DNA of 64,000 nucleotides from Planctomycetota bacterium (GCA_020638795.1 JACKHW010000003.1:434001-498000), one strand, 5' to 3'; counted from the first letter of the stretch, positions 36,166-45,123 are shown. Numbers and translations are program-made. The notes: a model not told the origin generated them from the letters alone.

Positions 36166-36184
36166 TCGACCGGTTCCCGAAGCA

Positions 36185-36961
36185 TCAGGGCCGCAGTAGG
36201 CGGCCCTCCATTCCGCCGGCTACGGGGAGCACGACGCCCGAGACGTGACCCGCGAGCTTGTCCGAGGCGAGCCAGACGATCGCGTTGGCCATGTCTTCGG
36301 GCCGCCCGACTTTGGCGAGTGGCATCGTCGCGAACACTCTCTGGCGCATGGCGTCATCGAGCAGCGCCGCTTTCGCCATCGACGTGAGCGTCCAACCAGG
36401 GCACACGGCGTTGACGCGTCCGCGTGGCGCGTAGCGCACGATCTCGTTCTTGAGCGAAGGCAGGAGCCCGGAGACGAGTGCCGCCTTCGCAGCCGCGTAG
36501 TCGGCGTGATCGGCCTCGCCGAAGAGCGCTGCCGTCGAACCGACGAGCACGATCGACGCTTCGTCGCGCGGCTCCTTCTCGAGGCGCCTCAGGAACGCGC
36601 GACAACAGAGGAACGCGCTCGTCAAATCGGTTCGGATCGTCTCCTCCCACTGCGCGAGCGCCATCGTGGCGATCGGCGCCGGCTCCTGGACCCAGACACC
36701 GGCATTGACGACGAGGATGTCGCACGAGCCGAATCGCTCGTCGATCGCATCGAAGACGGTGTCGACCTCGGCTTCCTGTCGCAAGTCACCACGGACGGCG
36801 AAGACACGGTCCGGCGGCAACCCGTCGAGGATCGGCGCGCGCCGGAATCCGTGCGCCGCGACGCGCGCCCCCTCCGCGACGAAGAGGTCCTGAACGGCGC
36901 GTCCGATTCCACCCGACGCGCCCGTGACGAGTACACGCTTGCCTTGAAGACCCGAGTCCAT
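36185..36961 (-). CDS. Short-chain dehydrogenase/reductase (FabG-like)
   Basis: A 258-residue classical SDR. The NAD(P)-binding TGASGGIG is at 13-20, NAGVWV follows strand 4, and the catalytic set is Ser141, Tyr154 and Lys158 (YAAAK). CPGWTLTSM and the C-terminal ASDKLAGHVSGVVLPVAGGM are also typical. His37-Gly-Phe-Arg-Arg after beta-2 suggests NADP preference by the basic residues, which is inference. The substrate is unknown. ATG 36961 is preferred over one 18 bp upstream that would overlap the divergent ArsC-like gene; 16 bp separate the two starts. Confidence 0.9.
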   Translation of the reverse strand: MDSGLQGKRVLVTGASGGIGRAVQDLFVAEGARVAAHGFRRAPILDGLPPDRVFAVRGDLRQEAEVDTVFDAIDERFGSCDILVVNAGVWVQEPAPIATMALAQWEETIRTDLTSAFLCCRAFLRRLEKEPRDEASIVLVGSTAALFGEADHADYAAAKAALVSGLLPSLKNEIVRYAPRGRVNAVCPGWTLTSMAKAALLDDAMRQRVFATMPLAKVGRPEDMANAIVWLASDKLAGHVSGVVLPVAGGMEGRLLRP

Positions 36962-36977
36962 GGGGCACACTTTCGCC

Positions 36978-37334
36978 ATGGCAGCGTTCAGGCTCTACTT
37001 CAATCCCGCGTGTTCCAAGTGTCGCACGGCGCGGTCGCTGCTCGACGAACGCGACATCGACTACGAACTCGTTCTCTACCTCGAGTCGCCACTCGCGCGC
37101 GCCGAACTCGCCGAACTCGCCCGCCTCGTCGGAGGAGACGAGGATCATGGCAGTACGCTGCTCCTACGGGACAAGGATGTCCCCGATGGCAGCGCGACCG
37201 GAACGGCGGACGATCGGCTCGACTTGCTCGCGAACGAGCCACATTTGCTCGAGCGACCGATCCTGCGGGGTGCGAAACGGGCGATCGTAGCGCGACCGCC
37301 CGAACTCGTCGTCGACTTCGTTCAGTCGACCTGA
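36978..37334 (+). CDS. ArsC/Spx-family thioredoxin-fold protein, arsenate reductase-like
   Basis: A 118-residue protein with YFNPACSKCRTARSLLDE at the N-terminus: Cys12 is at the catalytic Cys position of glutaredoxin-coupled ArsC, and Cys15 gives a CxxC as in Spx. The C-terminal motif HLLERPILRGAKRAIVARPPE contains the Arg residues that bind the arseno-thiol in ArsC. The combination fits the broader ArsC/YffB/Spx family, so arsenate reductase activity is possible but not certain. No arsR, arsB or acr3 gene is nearby. It is divergent from the SDR and overlaps the convergent repeat lipoprotein by 13 bp. Confidence 0.8.
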   Translation: MAAFRLYFNPACSKCRTARSLLDERDIDYELVLYLESPLARAELAELARLVGGDEDHGSTLLLRDKDVPDGSATGTADDRLDLLANEPHLLERPILRGAKRAIVARPPELVVDFVQST

Positions 37335-39145
37335 GCGCTGATCACGGCGTCGACGGTGTCGTCCGTCGTCGCGGTCGTGACCTGCGCGTTCGTCGAAGAC
37401 GACGGCACGAAGCTCCAGAGGTCCTTCTGCGTCTCGCTCGGTGCGATCCGCGAGTAGAGGACGGTGCCGTTCGGGGCTGTCGCCTCGAAGCTCGCGACGC
37501 CGGTCGTGACGATCGCCGTCGCGGCCGTCGCCGACTTGTCCCAGAAGTAGAGTGACGTGGTGGATCCGTTGACGAGCGAGATCACGAAGTCGCCGGCGTC
37601 GATGCCCGCCCCGGCGAAGCGTTCTGTGCCGGTGCTCGTCGTCACTGCGGCCGTGGAAGTCGTCGACGGCGTGTAGATCGAGAGGTCGTCGCCGACCGTG
37701 TAGATGACGTCGTCATTGCCGAGAATCTTGCCGAAGACGTAGTCCGTCGACGTCGTCGTCGCGTTGGGGAACGCCGCCGCCGTCGTCGTCGCCTGCACCC
37801 AGTGATACAGATCGAGTCCGGTGGCGGATGCCGTGAAGATGACGTCACCGTTGGAGAGCGATCCGTTGTAGGTCTCGTTGTTCGACGAGTTCGCGATCGT
37901 TCCGCCCGTGTTCGTCGCCGGGTCGTACCAAGCGAGGTCGTCGTTGGATCCGCCCGTTGCGATCTTGTAGACGAGACGCCCCGTCTTGGTCGTGTCGACC
38001 CACGTCTCGTCGACGGCAGACGTCGCGATCGCGGCGCTCGAAGGGCCAGAAGGATTCCAGATGTAGAGATCTTCGTCACCACCCGAGTCCGTCGTCTCGA
38101 AGACGACGCGCGAATCACTCGTCGACGTCCGATACGTCATGCTTTCGAGATTGACGCTCGTACCGAGGTCGGCACCGATCGCGAGCACGCTGCTACCGTT
38201 CCAGTAGAGCAAGTCCTTCTCGCTGGAAGCGCCGTTGCGCGTCCAGACGATCGCGCCGTTCTCGAGCGTCGCGACGAGCGTCTCGTCCTCGCTGTGCGTG
38301 CTGATAGCCGAGGACGTACTCGTCGTGAGATCGTGAACCCAAACGTCGTCGTTGCCGCCGGTCGTGAGCTTGCTCGTGAAGTAGATCTTCGTGCCGGCGA
38401 TCTTCGCGCTGTGCTCATCACGCGGTCCTCCGCCGGTCGCAACGGCAGAAATCGCCGTCGTACCCTTCGATACCGGATCGTAGATCCAGATCGTGCGCGT
38501 CGGCGTGGTGCCTCGCTCGTACACGATGCGGTTGTCGTTGGTGATGCCGACGAAAGTCTCGTTGTCGCTGCCGTTTCCAGCGAACACATCGGTTCCGGCG
38601 ACATTCGGATCGTGCAGCCACAAATCGGTCTGACCCGACTGCGTGACTTCGAGCACGAACGAGCCGTTCTTGATCGCGCCCTTGTAGACCTTGGTCCGCC
38701 CGTCGTTCTGAATCGGAGAGACGAAGTTGGCGGTCTGAACGTCGAGCAGGCTGAGTCCGCTCGCTCCGCGGACGAGCGCGAGCTGCGCCGACGTCACCGT
38801 GACCTGGAACGAACCCTGCGCGACGTTGTTGCGGAAGTCGCGTGCTTCGAAGCTGACCGTGTACGTCCCGAGCGTCGGGAACAGGCGCGAGTACACGCTG
38901 CCGCTGAACGAACCGCCGCCCGAAAGCACCGTGTACGTCGCCGTCTGCGTGTCGTCCGTCGTGTACGTCTTCAGGTCGAGCGAGAACGACGTGCCGCCCG
39001 GTGCACGTTGCACCGGAATGGATTTGAGCACGGGGCCGCCGGTGCCCTTCGGATTGCTGCACGAAGTCACGATCGTCAGCGCGAAGAGGCCGAGCACGAG
39101 GAGGCCAGAAGAAACCGGGAGTTTGATCGCCTGGGTCATGCCCAT
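37322..39145 (-). CDS. Repeat-rich surface lipoprotein, probable beta-propeller
   Basis: A 607-residue lipoprotein: LGLFALTIVTSC gives lipidated Cys29 (or Cys27 if the second ATG is used). Residues ~40-115 resemble a PKD/cadherin-like beta domain (GTYTVSFEARDFRNNVAQGSFQVTV). Then come about nine repeats of ~48 residues with the pattern (D/N)ET..(V/G)....G.(I/V)(V/I)(Y/F)...., then (D/L)(L/D)..W.P, for example SDNETFVGITNDNRIVY, SEDETLVATLENGAIVW and AVDETWVDTTKTGRLVY. They probably build one or more propellers. Thr and Ser are very abundant, as in secreted proteins. Function is unknown; surface binding is a guess. Confidence 0.75.
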   Translation of the reverse strand: MGMTQAIKLPVSSGLLVLGLFALTIVTSCSNPKGTGGPVLKSIPVQRAPGGTSFSLDLKTYTTDDTQTATYTVLSGGGSFSGSVYSRLFPTLGTYTVSFEARDFRNNVAQGSFQVTVTSAQLALVRGASGLSLLDVQTANFVSPIQNDGRTKVYKGAIKNGSFVLEVTQSGQTDLWLHDPNVAGTDVFAGNGSDNETFVGITNDNRIVYERGTTPTRTIWIYDPVSKGTTAISAVATGGGPRDEHSAKIAGTKIYFTSKLTTGGNDDVWVHDLTTSTSSAISTHSEDETLVATLENGAIVWTRNGASSEKDLLYWNGSSVLAIGADLGTSVNLESMTYRTSTSDSRVVFETTDSGGDEDLYIWNPSGPSSAAIATSAVDETWVDTTKTGRLVYKIATGGSNDDLAWYDPATNTGGTIANSSNNETYNGSLSNGDVIFTASATGLDLYHWVQATTTAAAFPNATTTSTDYVFGKILGNDDVIYTVGDDLSIYTPSTTSTAAVTTSTGTERFAGAGIDAGDFVISLVNGSTTSLYFWDKSATAATAIVTTGVASFEATAPNGTVLYSRIAPSETQKDLWSFVPSSSTNAQVTTATTDDTVDAVISAQVD

Positions 39146-39409
39146 GGGTCACCGCTATGGAGGAGGGTTCCGAGGGCGGACAACGGTTCCGCCGTGTCCT
39201 CGATCCTTCGGCAGCATCGCGCGATCGACTTGAGGGGACTTCCGCTCGAGTCCACGATCCGTGATCACCGGACCACAGCAAGCATCAACGCCGCAGCGAG
39301 TCTCGTCCTCGTGGCCTACGCGGTGCTCGACTTCACGACGACAGTTGCGGTGCTCGTGTCCCCGTGTCTCGACTCGCGGGCCGCGCCGGCCAGCGATTTC
39401 CAGACGGGA
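39146..39409. other. Intergenic region between lon and the repeat lipoprotein
   Basis: About 260 bp after the lon stop, upstream of the lipoprotein gene, which should hold its promoter. No RNA gene or strong terminator hairpin with a T-tract was recognised. Confidence 0.4.
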
Positions 39410-42127
39410 TCAGGCCCCCTTGACGAAACCGAGCGCGTCGAGCACGTCGTCGAACGTCGCGACGAACGAGAACTCGAGCCCGTCGACGAGTTCGCTGTCG
39501 ATCTCATCGACGTCCGCTTGGTTCTCCTTCGGGACGACGATGCGCGTGATGCGCTCGCGCTTGGCGGCGAGGACCTTCTCGCGCACGCCACCGATCGGGA
39601 GCACGTTGCCGGCAAGCGTGAGTTCGCCGGTCATGGCGAGATCCGACGGGCAGCGCTTGCCGAGCCACAGCGAGAGCAGCGCACTTGCGATCGTGATACC
39701 GGCGGACGGACCGTCCTTGGGGATCGCACCTGACGGGAAGTGCACGTGGAGATCGTTCTTCTCGAGTGCCTCGGTATCGAGTCCGAAGCTCTGCGCTCGA
39801 CTCAGCAGATGGCTGTGCGCGATGCGTACGGACTCGCGCATCACGTCACCGAGACTACCCGTAACTTGGATCTGCCCCTTTCCCGGCCACGTAGCGGCCT
39901 CGATCAAGAGCACCTCGCCACCCACCGGTGTCCATGCGAGCCCTTGGCAAACGCCAGGCTGCTTGATGCGGCGCAAGCGAACCGTCCCGAAACGCGGTTG
40001 TCCGAGGATGTCGGGAAGCGCCGCCACCGCGATGCTCGCGCTCTTGCGCTTGCGGCGCTTCGTGAGTTGGAGCGCCGTCTTGCGGCAGATCTTGCTGATC
40101 TGCTTCTCGAGACCGCGCACGCCGGCCTCGCGCGTCCACCCTTCGACGATTGCGCGCATCGTGGTCTTCGAGATCTTGAGGTCGCCGGCCTTGAGACCAT
40201 GAGCCTCGCGCTGCTTGGGTACGAGATGGCGGAGTGCGATCTCGACCTTCTCGCTCGTCAGGTAGCCGGGGATGTCGATCACCTCCATGCGGTCGCGCAG
40301 CGGTGCCGGGATGTTGGCGAGCACGTTGGCCGTCGCGATGAAGAAGACCTTCGACAGGTCGAACGGCACATCGAGGTAGTGATCGAGGAAGTTGTGATTC
40401 TGCGCCGGGTCGAGCACTTCGAGCATCGCGCTCGACGGGTCCCCGCGATAGTCACTCCCGAGCTTGTCGATCTCGTCGAGCACGAATACGGGGTTGTTGG
40501 TTCCGGCTTGTTTGAGCCCCTGCAGAATGCGTCCGGGCATCGCTCCGACGTAGGTCCGCCGGTGCCCCTTGATCTCCGCTTCGTCCCGCATGCCTCCGAG
40601 GGAGAAGCGGAAGAACTCGCGCTGCATCGCACGCGCGACCGACATCGCGAGCGAAGTCTTGCCGACGCCGGGCGGACCCGACAGGCAGAGGATCGGACCT
40701 GCACTGCCCTCGCGAAGTTTACGCACGGCAAGGAACTCGAGCACACGCTCCTTGACCTCCGCGAGCCCGTAGTGATCCTCGTCGAGCACCGTGGCCGCGA
40801 CCGAGATGTCCTTGCGGTCCTTCGAACTCTTCGACCAAGGAAGCGAGACGAGCCAGTCGAGATGGTTGCGGACGACGCTGTGCTCAGGCGACTCGACCGG
40901 TGTGACTTCGAGCCGCTCGAGTTCTTCCTTGGCCTTCGCGAGTGCGGCTGGCGGTAGCCCGGCCTCGTCGACACTCGCACGCAGGCGTGCGAGTTCTGCT
41001 TCTCGCGCGTCGACTTCCTCGCCGAGCTCGCGACGAATGATCTTCATCTGTTCGCGCAAGAAGTACTCACGCTGCGCCTTCTCGATCTTGTCACGAATCT
41101 CCTGTTGGATCCGTGCGCTCAACTCGAGGACGCCGAGTTCGCGCGTCAACTCGAGTGCGACCGCATCGAGTCGCGCGCCGATGTCCTGGATCTCGAGGAC
41201 TTCCTGACGCTTGCCGATTTTGCGGAAGAGATAGCTCGCACAGAAGTCGGCGAGATGGCCCGCGTCGTCGATGTTGAAGGCCGCTGCAGTGAACTCGTCG
41301 CCGAACTGGGGCGAGCGATCGACGATTTGCTTCAACAGATTGCGGACCGCATGCACTTGGGCCTCGACGCGCTTCGGATCCCCGGGGATGTCGAGCATGT
41401 CCTCGGTGTGCACGATCAAGAACGGGCTGCGCCGCACGACCTTCTGCACGCGCACGCGACGCAGACCCTGGAGCATCGCGGCCTGGCTGCCATCGGGCAG
41501 ATGGAACGTCCGCAAGATCTTGGCGACGACCCCGACCTCGTGGAACGCCGCAGGATCGAGCGGCGCCTCGTCGTCCGTCGGCATCGGCTGCCCGAGTTCT
41601 TCGCCATCGGCTTCGATGTCGTCGGCCGTCGCGCTGCGCCGCGTCAACAGGATGACGAAGCCTCCACCGTCGTTCGCTCGCTGCACGACCTGCTGGGCGC
41701 GATTCGTTCCGAGTTGGACCGGCATCATCAATCCGGGGAACGGCACCGCGCGAACCAAGGGCAGGACGAAGAGGTTCTTCGGCGTCTGCTCGAACGCCCG
41801 CACGAGCTCCCCCGGCCCACTGCTTGCCTGTTCGCCGGAGATGCCGACCCCCGCGGCCTCGAGGGACTCCAGGGCCTGCGCCAGCGCCTCGGCAGCGGCT
41901 TCCTGCGCGCTGCGTCCTGCGCCGCCATCCGCCTCACCAGCATCCCCGCCACCGCCATCCGACGCTCCGCCGTCACCGCCGCCCGACTCCGACCCCGAAT
42001 CTCGAGAATCCGTTTCGGCGGACCCGTCACGCTCCTCGAACTCTTCCTCTGCCGCGACCGCGCCGTCGCTCTTGGCATCGCCCTTCGTGTCCTCGGGTCG
42101 CGAATCGCGCTTCTTTTTGTCCGTCAT
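39410..42127 (-). CDS. lon: ATP-dependent protease Lon with acidic N-terminal extension
   Basis: A 905-residue Lon. The substrate-binding N-domain begins near residue 118 (LFVLPLVRAVPFPG), followed by the AAA+ module with Walker A GPPGVGKTS, Walker B VFVLDEIDKL and sensor FIATAN. The protease domain has the catalytic dyad Ser808 in PKDGPSAG and Lys851 in GGVREKVLAAK, 43 residues apart as in E. coli Lon. Ahead of the N-domain is a ~115-residue extension of Asp, Glu, Gly, Ser and Ala, which typical Lons lack. ATG 42127 is chosen over one 27 bp upstream. Lon degrades misfolded and regulatory proteins in the cytoplasm. It is divergent from the NYN gene. Confidence 0.95.
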   Translation of the reverse strand: MTDKKKRDSRPEDTKGDAKSDGAVAAEEEFEERDGSAETDSRDSGSESGGGDGGASDGGGGDAGEADGGAGRSAQEAAAEALAQALESLEAAGVGISGEQASSGPGELVRAFEQTPKNLFVLPLVRAVPFPGLMMPVQLGTNRAQQVVQRANDGGGFVILLTRRSATADDIEADGEELGQPMPTDDEAPLDPAAFHEVGVVAKILRTFHLPDGSQAAMLQGLRRVRVQKVVRRSPFLIVHTEDMLDIPGDPKRVEAQVHAVRNLLKQIVDRSPQFGDEFTAAAFNIDDAGHLADFCASYLFRKIGKRQEVLEIQDIGARLDAVALELTRELGVLELSARIQQEIRDKIEKAQREYFLREQMKIIRRELGEEVDAREAELARLRASVDEAGLPPAALAKAKEELERLEVTPVESPEHSVVRNHLDWLVSLPWSKSSKDRKDISVAATVLDEDHYGLAEVKERVLEFLAVRKLREGSAGPILCLSGPPGVGKTSLAMSVARAMQREFFRFSLGGMRDEAEIKGHRRTYVGAMPGRILQGLKQAGTNNPVFVLDEIDKLGSDYRGDPSSAMLEVLDPAQNHNFLDHYLDVPFDLSKVFFIATANVLANIPAPLRDRMEVIDIPGYLTSEKVEIALRHLVPKQREAHGLKAGDLKISKTTMRAIVEGWTREAGVRGLEKQISKICRKTALQLTKRRKRKSASIAVAALPDILGQPRFGTVRLRRIKQPGVCQGLAWTPVGGEVLLIEAATWPGKGQIQVTGSLGDVMRESVRIAHSHLLSRAQSFGLDTEALEKNDLHVHFPSGAIPKDGPSAGITIASALLSLWLGKRCPSDLAMTGELTLAGNVLPIGGVREKVLAAKRERITRIVVPKENQADVDEIDSELVDGLEFSFVATFDDVLDALGFVKGA

Positions 42128-42199
42128 GGTTTCGTCGGGTGCCGAGTTGTCCAATGCTGAATGGACGCGGATGCAGGATCACTGCACTCAGGGAGAAAG

Positions 42200-42973
42200 A
42201 TGCCCAGGAACGAAGTCAGAAACATCGGCCTCTTCATGGATTTCGAGAACATCGTTCGCGGGATCGAAGGCGGCAAGACCAGGGGACCCGACGATGGCGG
42301 GTTCGACATTCGTCTAGTCCTCGATCGACTGCTCGAAAAGGGCAACGTCGTCGTGAAGAAGGCCTACTGCGACTGGACACGGTTCAAAACCTACAAGCAG
42401 CCCTTGCACGATGCAGCGTTCGAGCTGATCGAGATACCCAAGAAGCGCAACAACTCGAAGAACTCGGCCGACATCTGCATGGTCGTCGACATCATGGACC
42501 TCGCGTTCACGAAGACGCACGTCGACACGTTCTGTCTCGTGACCGGAGACTCGGACTTCTCGCCGCTCGTCAGCAAGCTGCGCGAGAACAACCGCAACGT
42601 GATCGGATGCGGGGTCAAAATGACCGTGAGCGCCCACCTCGCGGACAACTGCGACGAGTTCCTCTACTACGAGGACCTCGTCAAGGACCGCGCTCTTCGC
42701 GAGAAGCGCAAGAAGAAGATCAAGCTCGCGCCGGAGGACGAGGAAGCCTTCAACTACGTCACGGATGCGGTCGACGCCCTCGACCTCGACGGACACGAGA
42801 AGATCTGGGGCTCGATGGTCAAACAGACGATCAAGCGCAAGTTCCCGCAGTTCAGCGAAGCGAGCTACGACTTCGCGAACTTCTCCGAACTCCTCGAGGA
42901 GGTCTCGCGCGCAGGGCTCGTACGCCTGGAGCGCGATCCCAAATCGGGCGGTTATCTCGTCGAGCGGATCTGA
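42200..42973 (+). CDS. NYN-domain RNase-like protein with C-terminal OST-HTH/LOTUS domain
   Basis: A 257-residue protein. Residues 1-~165 form a NYN (PIN-like) domain with acidic residues Asp14 (LFMDFENI), Asp91, Asp97 (SADICMVVDIMDL) and the TGDSDF motif (Asp117, Asp119), which together fit a metal-dependent ribonuclease site. A basic linker (REKRKKKIK) precedes an OST-HTH/LOTUS winged helix at ~180-255 (SMVKQTIKRKFPQFS, SELLEEVSRAGLVRL), a fold that binds RNA or G-quadruplexes in other proteins. An AGGGAG ribosome site at 42190-42195 fixes the ATG at 42200. RNA processing or decay is likely; the target is unknown. Confidence 0.85.
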   Translation: MPRNEVRNIGLFMDFENIVRGIEGGKTRGPDDGGFDIRLVLDRLLEKGNVVVKKAYCDWTRFKTYKQPLHDAAFELIEIPKKRNNSKNSADICMVVDIMDLAFTKTHVDTFCLVTGDSDFSPLVSKLRENNRNVIGCGVKMTVSAHLADNCDEFLYYEDLVKDRALREKRKKKIKLAPEDEEAFNYVTDAVDALDLDGHEKIWGSMVKQTIKRKFPQFSEASYDFANFSELLEEVSRAGLVRLERDPKSGGYLVERI

Positions 42974-42984
42974 GCGCCGCTGGA

Positions 42985-43629
42985 CTACCGTCCAGCCGCG
43001 TCCGTGTCGCTCGCGCGATCGTCGCCGCCGTCCGGATCCTGCGGCTGATCGGCATCGAGCAAGAAACCGAGTCGCACGAGCGCTCGGTACAAGAGCGCGC
43101 GCACCGCGGTTTCGGTCCGGCCCATGCGCTCGCCGATCTCGGCGTGCGTCAGGCCGAGCAGCTTGGACCACGTGATCACGTCCCGGTAGTCCTCGGGAAG
43201 CTTGTCGAACGCGCGCTCGAGCCGCTCGATGTCTTCGCGCTGACTGACGACCCGACTCGGCGTCAAGAAACTCGCATAGCCCGAGAGGAGCTGGGCTTCG
43301 TCGATCGCGACTTCTCGACCGACGTCGCGCTTCTGCCGCGAGTGGTACTTCGCCCTGTCCTGCACCTTGCGCAGGGCCTGGATGAAGAGCCAACTCTTGA
43401 AGCCACGTTCGTGCTCGTAGTGGAAGTCGCCGAGATCGTCGAGCACTTCGCGGCACACGGACTGCACGAGGTCCTCACTCGTCTCGCGGGCGAGGAGTCG
43501 CGGTCCCATACGCAACCGAATGAACGCATGCAATTCGGGCAAGTACCGCACGAGGAGCGCTTCACATGCGCGCTCATCGCCGCTACGCGTCTGGGAGATC
43601 AGATCTGCGGTATCGGGAATTCTGGACAA
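42985..43629 (-). CDS. ECF-type RNA polymerase sigma factor
   Basis: A 214-residue sigma-70 family protein. Region 2 (CEALLVRYLPELHAFIRLRM, SEDLVQSVCREVLDDL, GFKSWLFIQALRKVQD) recognises the -10 element, and region 4 (FDKLPEDYRDVITWSKLLG, THAEIGERMGRTETAVRALLYRALVRL) recognises the -35. There is no region 3. An Asp-rich tail (PDGGDDRASDTDA) follows region 4. It resembles the ECF groups expanded in Planctomycetota that often work with Ser/Thr kinases, which is a family-level inference. No anti-sigma gene is adjacent. It is convergent with the NYN gene, 11 bp away. Confidence 0.88.
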   Translation of the reverse strand: MSRIPDTADLISQTRSGDERACEALLVRYLPELHAFIRLRMGPRLLARETSEDLVQSVCREVLDDLGDFHYEHERGFKSWLFIQALRKVQDRAKYHSRQKRDVGREVAIDEAQLLSGYASFLTPSRVVSQREDIERLERAFDKLPEDYRDVITWSKLLGLTHAEIGERMGRTETAVRALLYRALVRLGFLLDADQPQDPDGGDDRASDTDAAGR

Positions 43630-43823
43630 GGTAGGACCGGAGAGGAACAGCCGGCTTGGAGAAGATTACCGCGTTGCGGCGATTTCGTCGGCCCTTTCGG
43701 GAAAACGGTACGAATGACCCGGACTCGCGCGCGGACGCGAACGGGCTCCACCGACAGCATGCAGCGGAGCGAACGCATCGCAGCGTCGCATTGATTACGA
43801 ATTCTCGAGTCGGCGAGCTGCAT

Positions 43824-43871
43824 TCCGAGCGGGATGCCGAGCGGGACGCCGAGCGGGATGCCGAGCGGGAT
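43824..43871. repeat. Four tandem 12-bp repeats next to the DUF1501 stop codon
   Basis: Four head-to-tail copies of GCCGAGCGGGAT cover these 48 bp: the first copy starts TCCGAG and the second ends GAC, otherwise they are identical. The array ends one base from the stop codon (43873-43875) of the DUF1501 gene on the minus strand, so it lies in its 3' UTR. No dyad symmetry is visible within a unit, so this is not a simple terminator. Confidence 0.85.
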
Positions 43872-43872
43872 G

Positions 43873-45123
43873 CTACGTCAAGAAGCGCGACGCCGGCGCA
43901 CGTACCCCCGCGTCGAGCGGCGGCACGTCGAGCCAGGACTCGAGCAGTTCGGCGTAGAGCCGCCGGAAGTCGAAGGCATGCCGTAGATCACCGCGTTCCA
44001 GATCGACGAGGGACGGGACGTCCCCGTGCACGCCGGAGCGCAATCCGCGCCCAATCAAGAAAACGTGCCCGGCCGCGCCATGATCGGTTCCCCGGCTGCG
44101 ATTCTCGGCGACGCGGCGTCCGAACTCGGAGAACACGACGACCCGGGTCGTCTGCCAAGCCCCACCACGGTCGAGCATGTCCCGCAGCGTGCCGATCCCG
44201 CGATCGAGTTCCGCGAGGAGTGGACCGTGCACGCGCGCCTGCCCCGCGTGCGTGTCGAATCCTGAAAGGCGGAGCCACACGATGCGCACGCCGATGGACG
44301 AGGTCAGCACATCGGCAGCGAGCGCACACGCCGCCTCGAACGTCGCGGCGGTACCGCCGCCCGGACGCTTCGCGGCGAGCTGACGCAGGGTGCGGGCCGA
44401 TCCGTAGGCTTGACGTGCCGTCTTCTTGATGAGGCGATCGAGAGCGTCATCGCCCACATCCGGCTCGGTTCGGTCGTCCAAGGCTCGCTCCCGCGCATGT
44501 TCGAGTTCCGGCACCACGTCACCGAGCTCGAGTCGGTGCTCCACGAGGGTCGTCAAGGCGGGCGCGACGAACGAACGCCCCGCCAGTCCGAGTGGACGCT
44601 TCGAGATCCCGAGTGCGATGGCGGGAAGCGTCGCCCCTCGACGGTGCAACACGTCCGCAGCGAGCCCGAAGACACCGAGCCGCGGATCCTCGACGTCGGT
44701 GCGGCCGCTCTGCCAGATGTCCATCGACCTGAAGTGCGATCGATCAGGATCCGGATACCCGACGCCGAGTAAGGTCGCGGCCTCGTTCGCAGCATGGAGC
44801 GCGGACAGACGCGCCAGCGCCGGATGGAGGGAAACACGCTCATCGATCGGATGCAGCCCGCGACGGATGGCGAGTGTCGGACGAGCGCGGGCGTATTCGG
44901 GATCGGAGTGCGGAACGACGGTGTTGATCGCGTCGTTGCCACCGGCGAGCTCGATGACGACGAGGTTCTTGGACCGTGCCGCCGGTGCGGGTTCCTGAAG
45001 GAAGCCCGGGGCCCTGAAGCCGCATGGCAGCATCGGTAGCGCGAGCGCTCCTGCGAGGACTTCGCGCCGATTGCACCGAATCCCGCGCTCGTCACCGCGC
45101 TTGTCGTCGTGGTTCTCGTCCAT
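43873..45123 (-). CDS. DUF1501 family protein, Tat-like export signal
   Basis: The 416-residue protein starts MDENHDDK and has a short twin-arginine-like signal (CNRREVLAGALALPMLP). DUF1501 features follow: LVVIELAGGNDAINTVVP, GLHPIDERVSLHPALARL, GYPDPDRSHFRSMDIWQS, WLRLSGFDTHAGQ, VVVFSEFGRRVAEN and TDHGAAGHVFLIG. These His and Asp residues resemble the metal sites of the alkaline phosphatase/sulfatase superfamily, but no activity is established. It lies 31 bp downstream of a DUF1800 gene, the standard pairing seen across Planctomycetota and proteobacteria. The 12-bp repeats follow its stop. Confidence 0.9.
   Translation of the reverse strand: MDENHDDKRGDERGIRCNRREVLAGALALPMLPCGFRAPGFLQEPAPAARSKNLVVIELAGGNDAINTVVPHSDPEYARARPTLAIRRGLHPIDERVSLHPALARLSALHAANEAATLLGVGYPDPDRSHFRSMDIWQSGRTDVEDPRLGVFGLAADVLHRRGATLPAIALGISKRPLGLAGRSFVAPALTTLVEHRLELGDVVPELEHARERALDDRTEPDVGDDALDRLIKKTARQAYGSARTLRQLAAKRPGGGTAATFEAACALAADVLTSSIGVRIVWLRLSGFDTHAGQARVHGPLLAELDRGIGTLRDMLDRGGAWQTTRVVVFSEFGRRVAENRSRGTDHGAAGHVFLIGRGLRSGVHGDVPSLVDLERGDLRHAFDFRRLYAELLESWLDVPPLDAGVRAPASRFLT

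Noticed and set aside
37802..39733. 643-residue open frame opposite the repeat lipoprotein
   Set aside because: The product is Arg/Val-rich without motifs and spans two real genes on the other strand.
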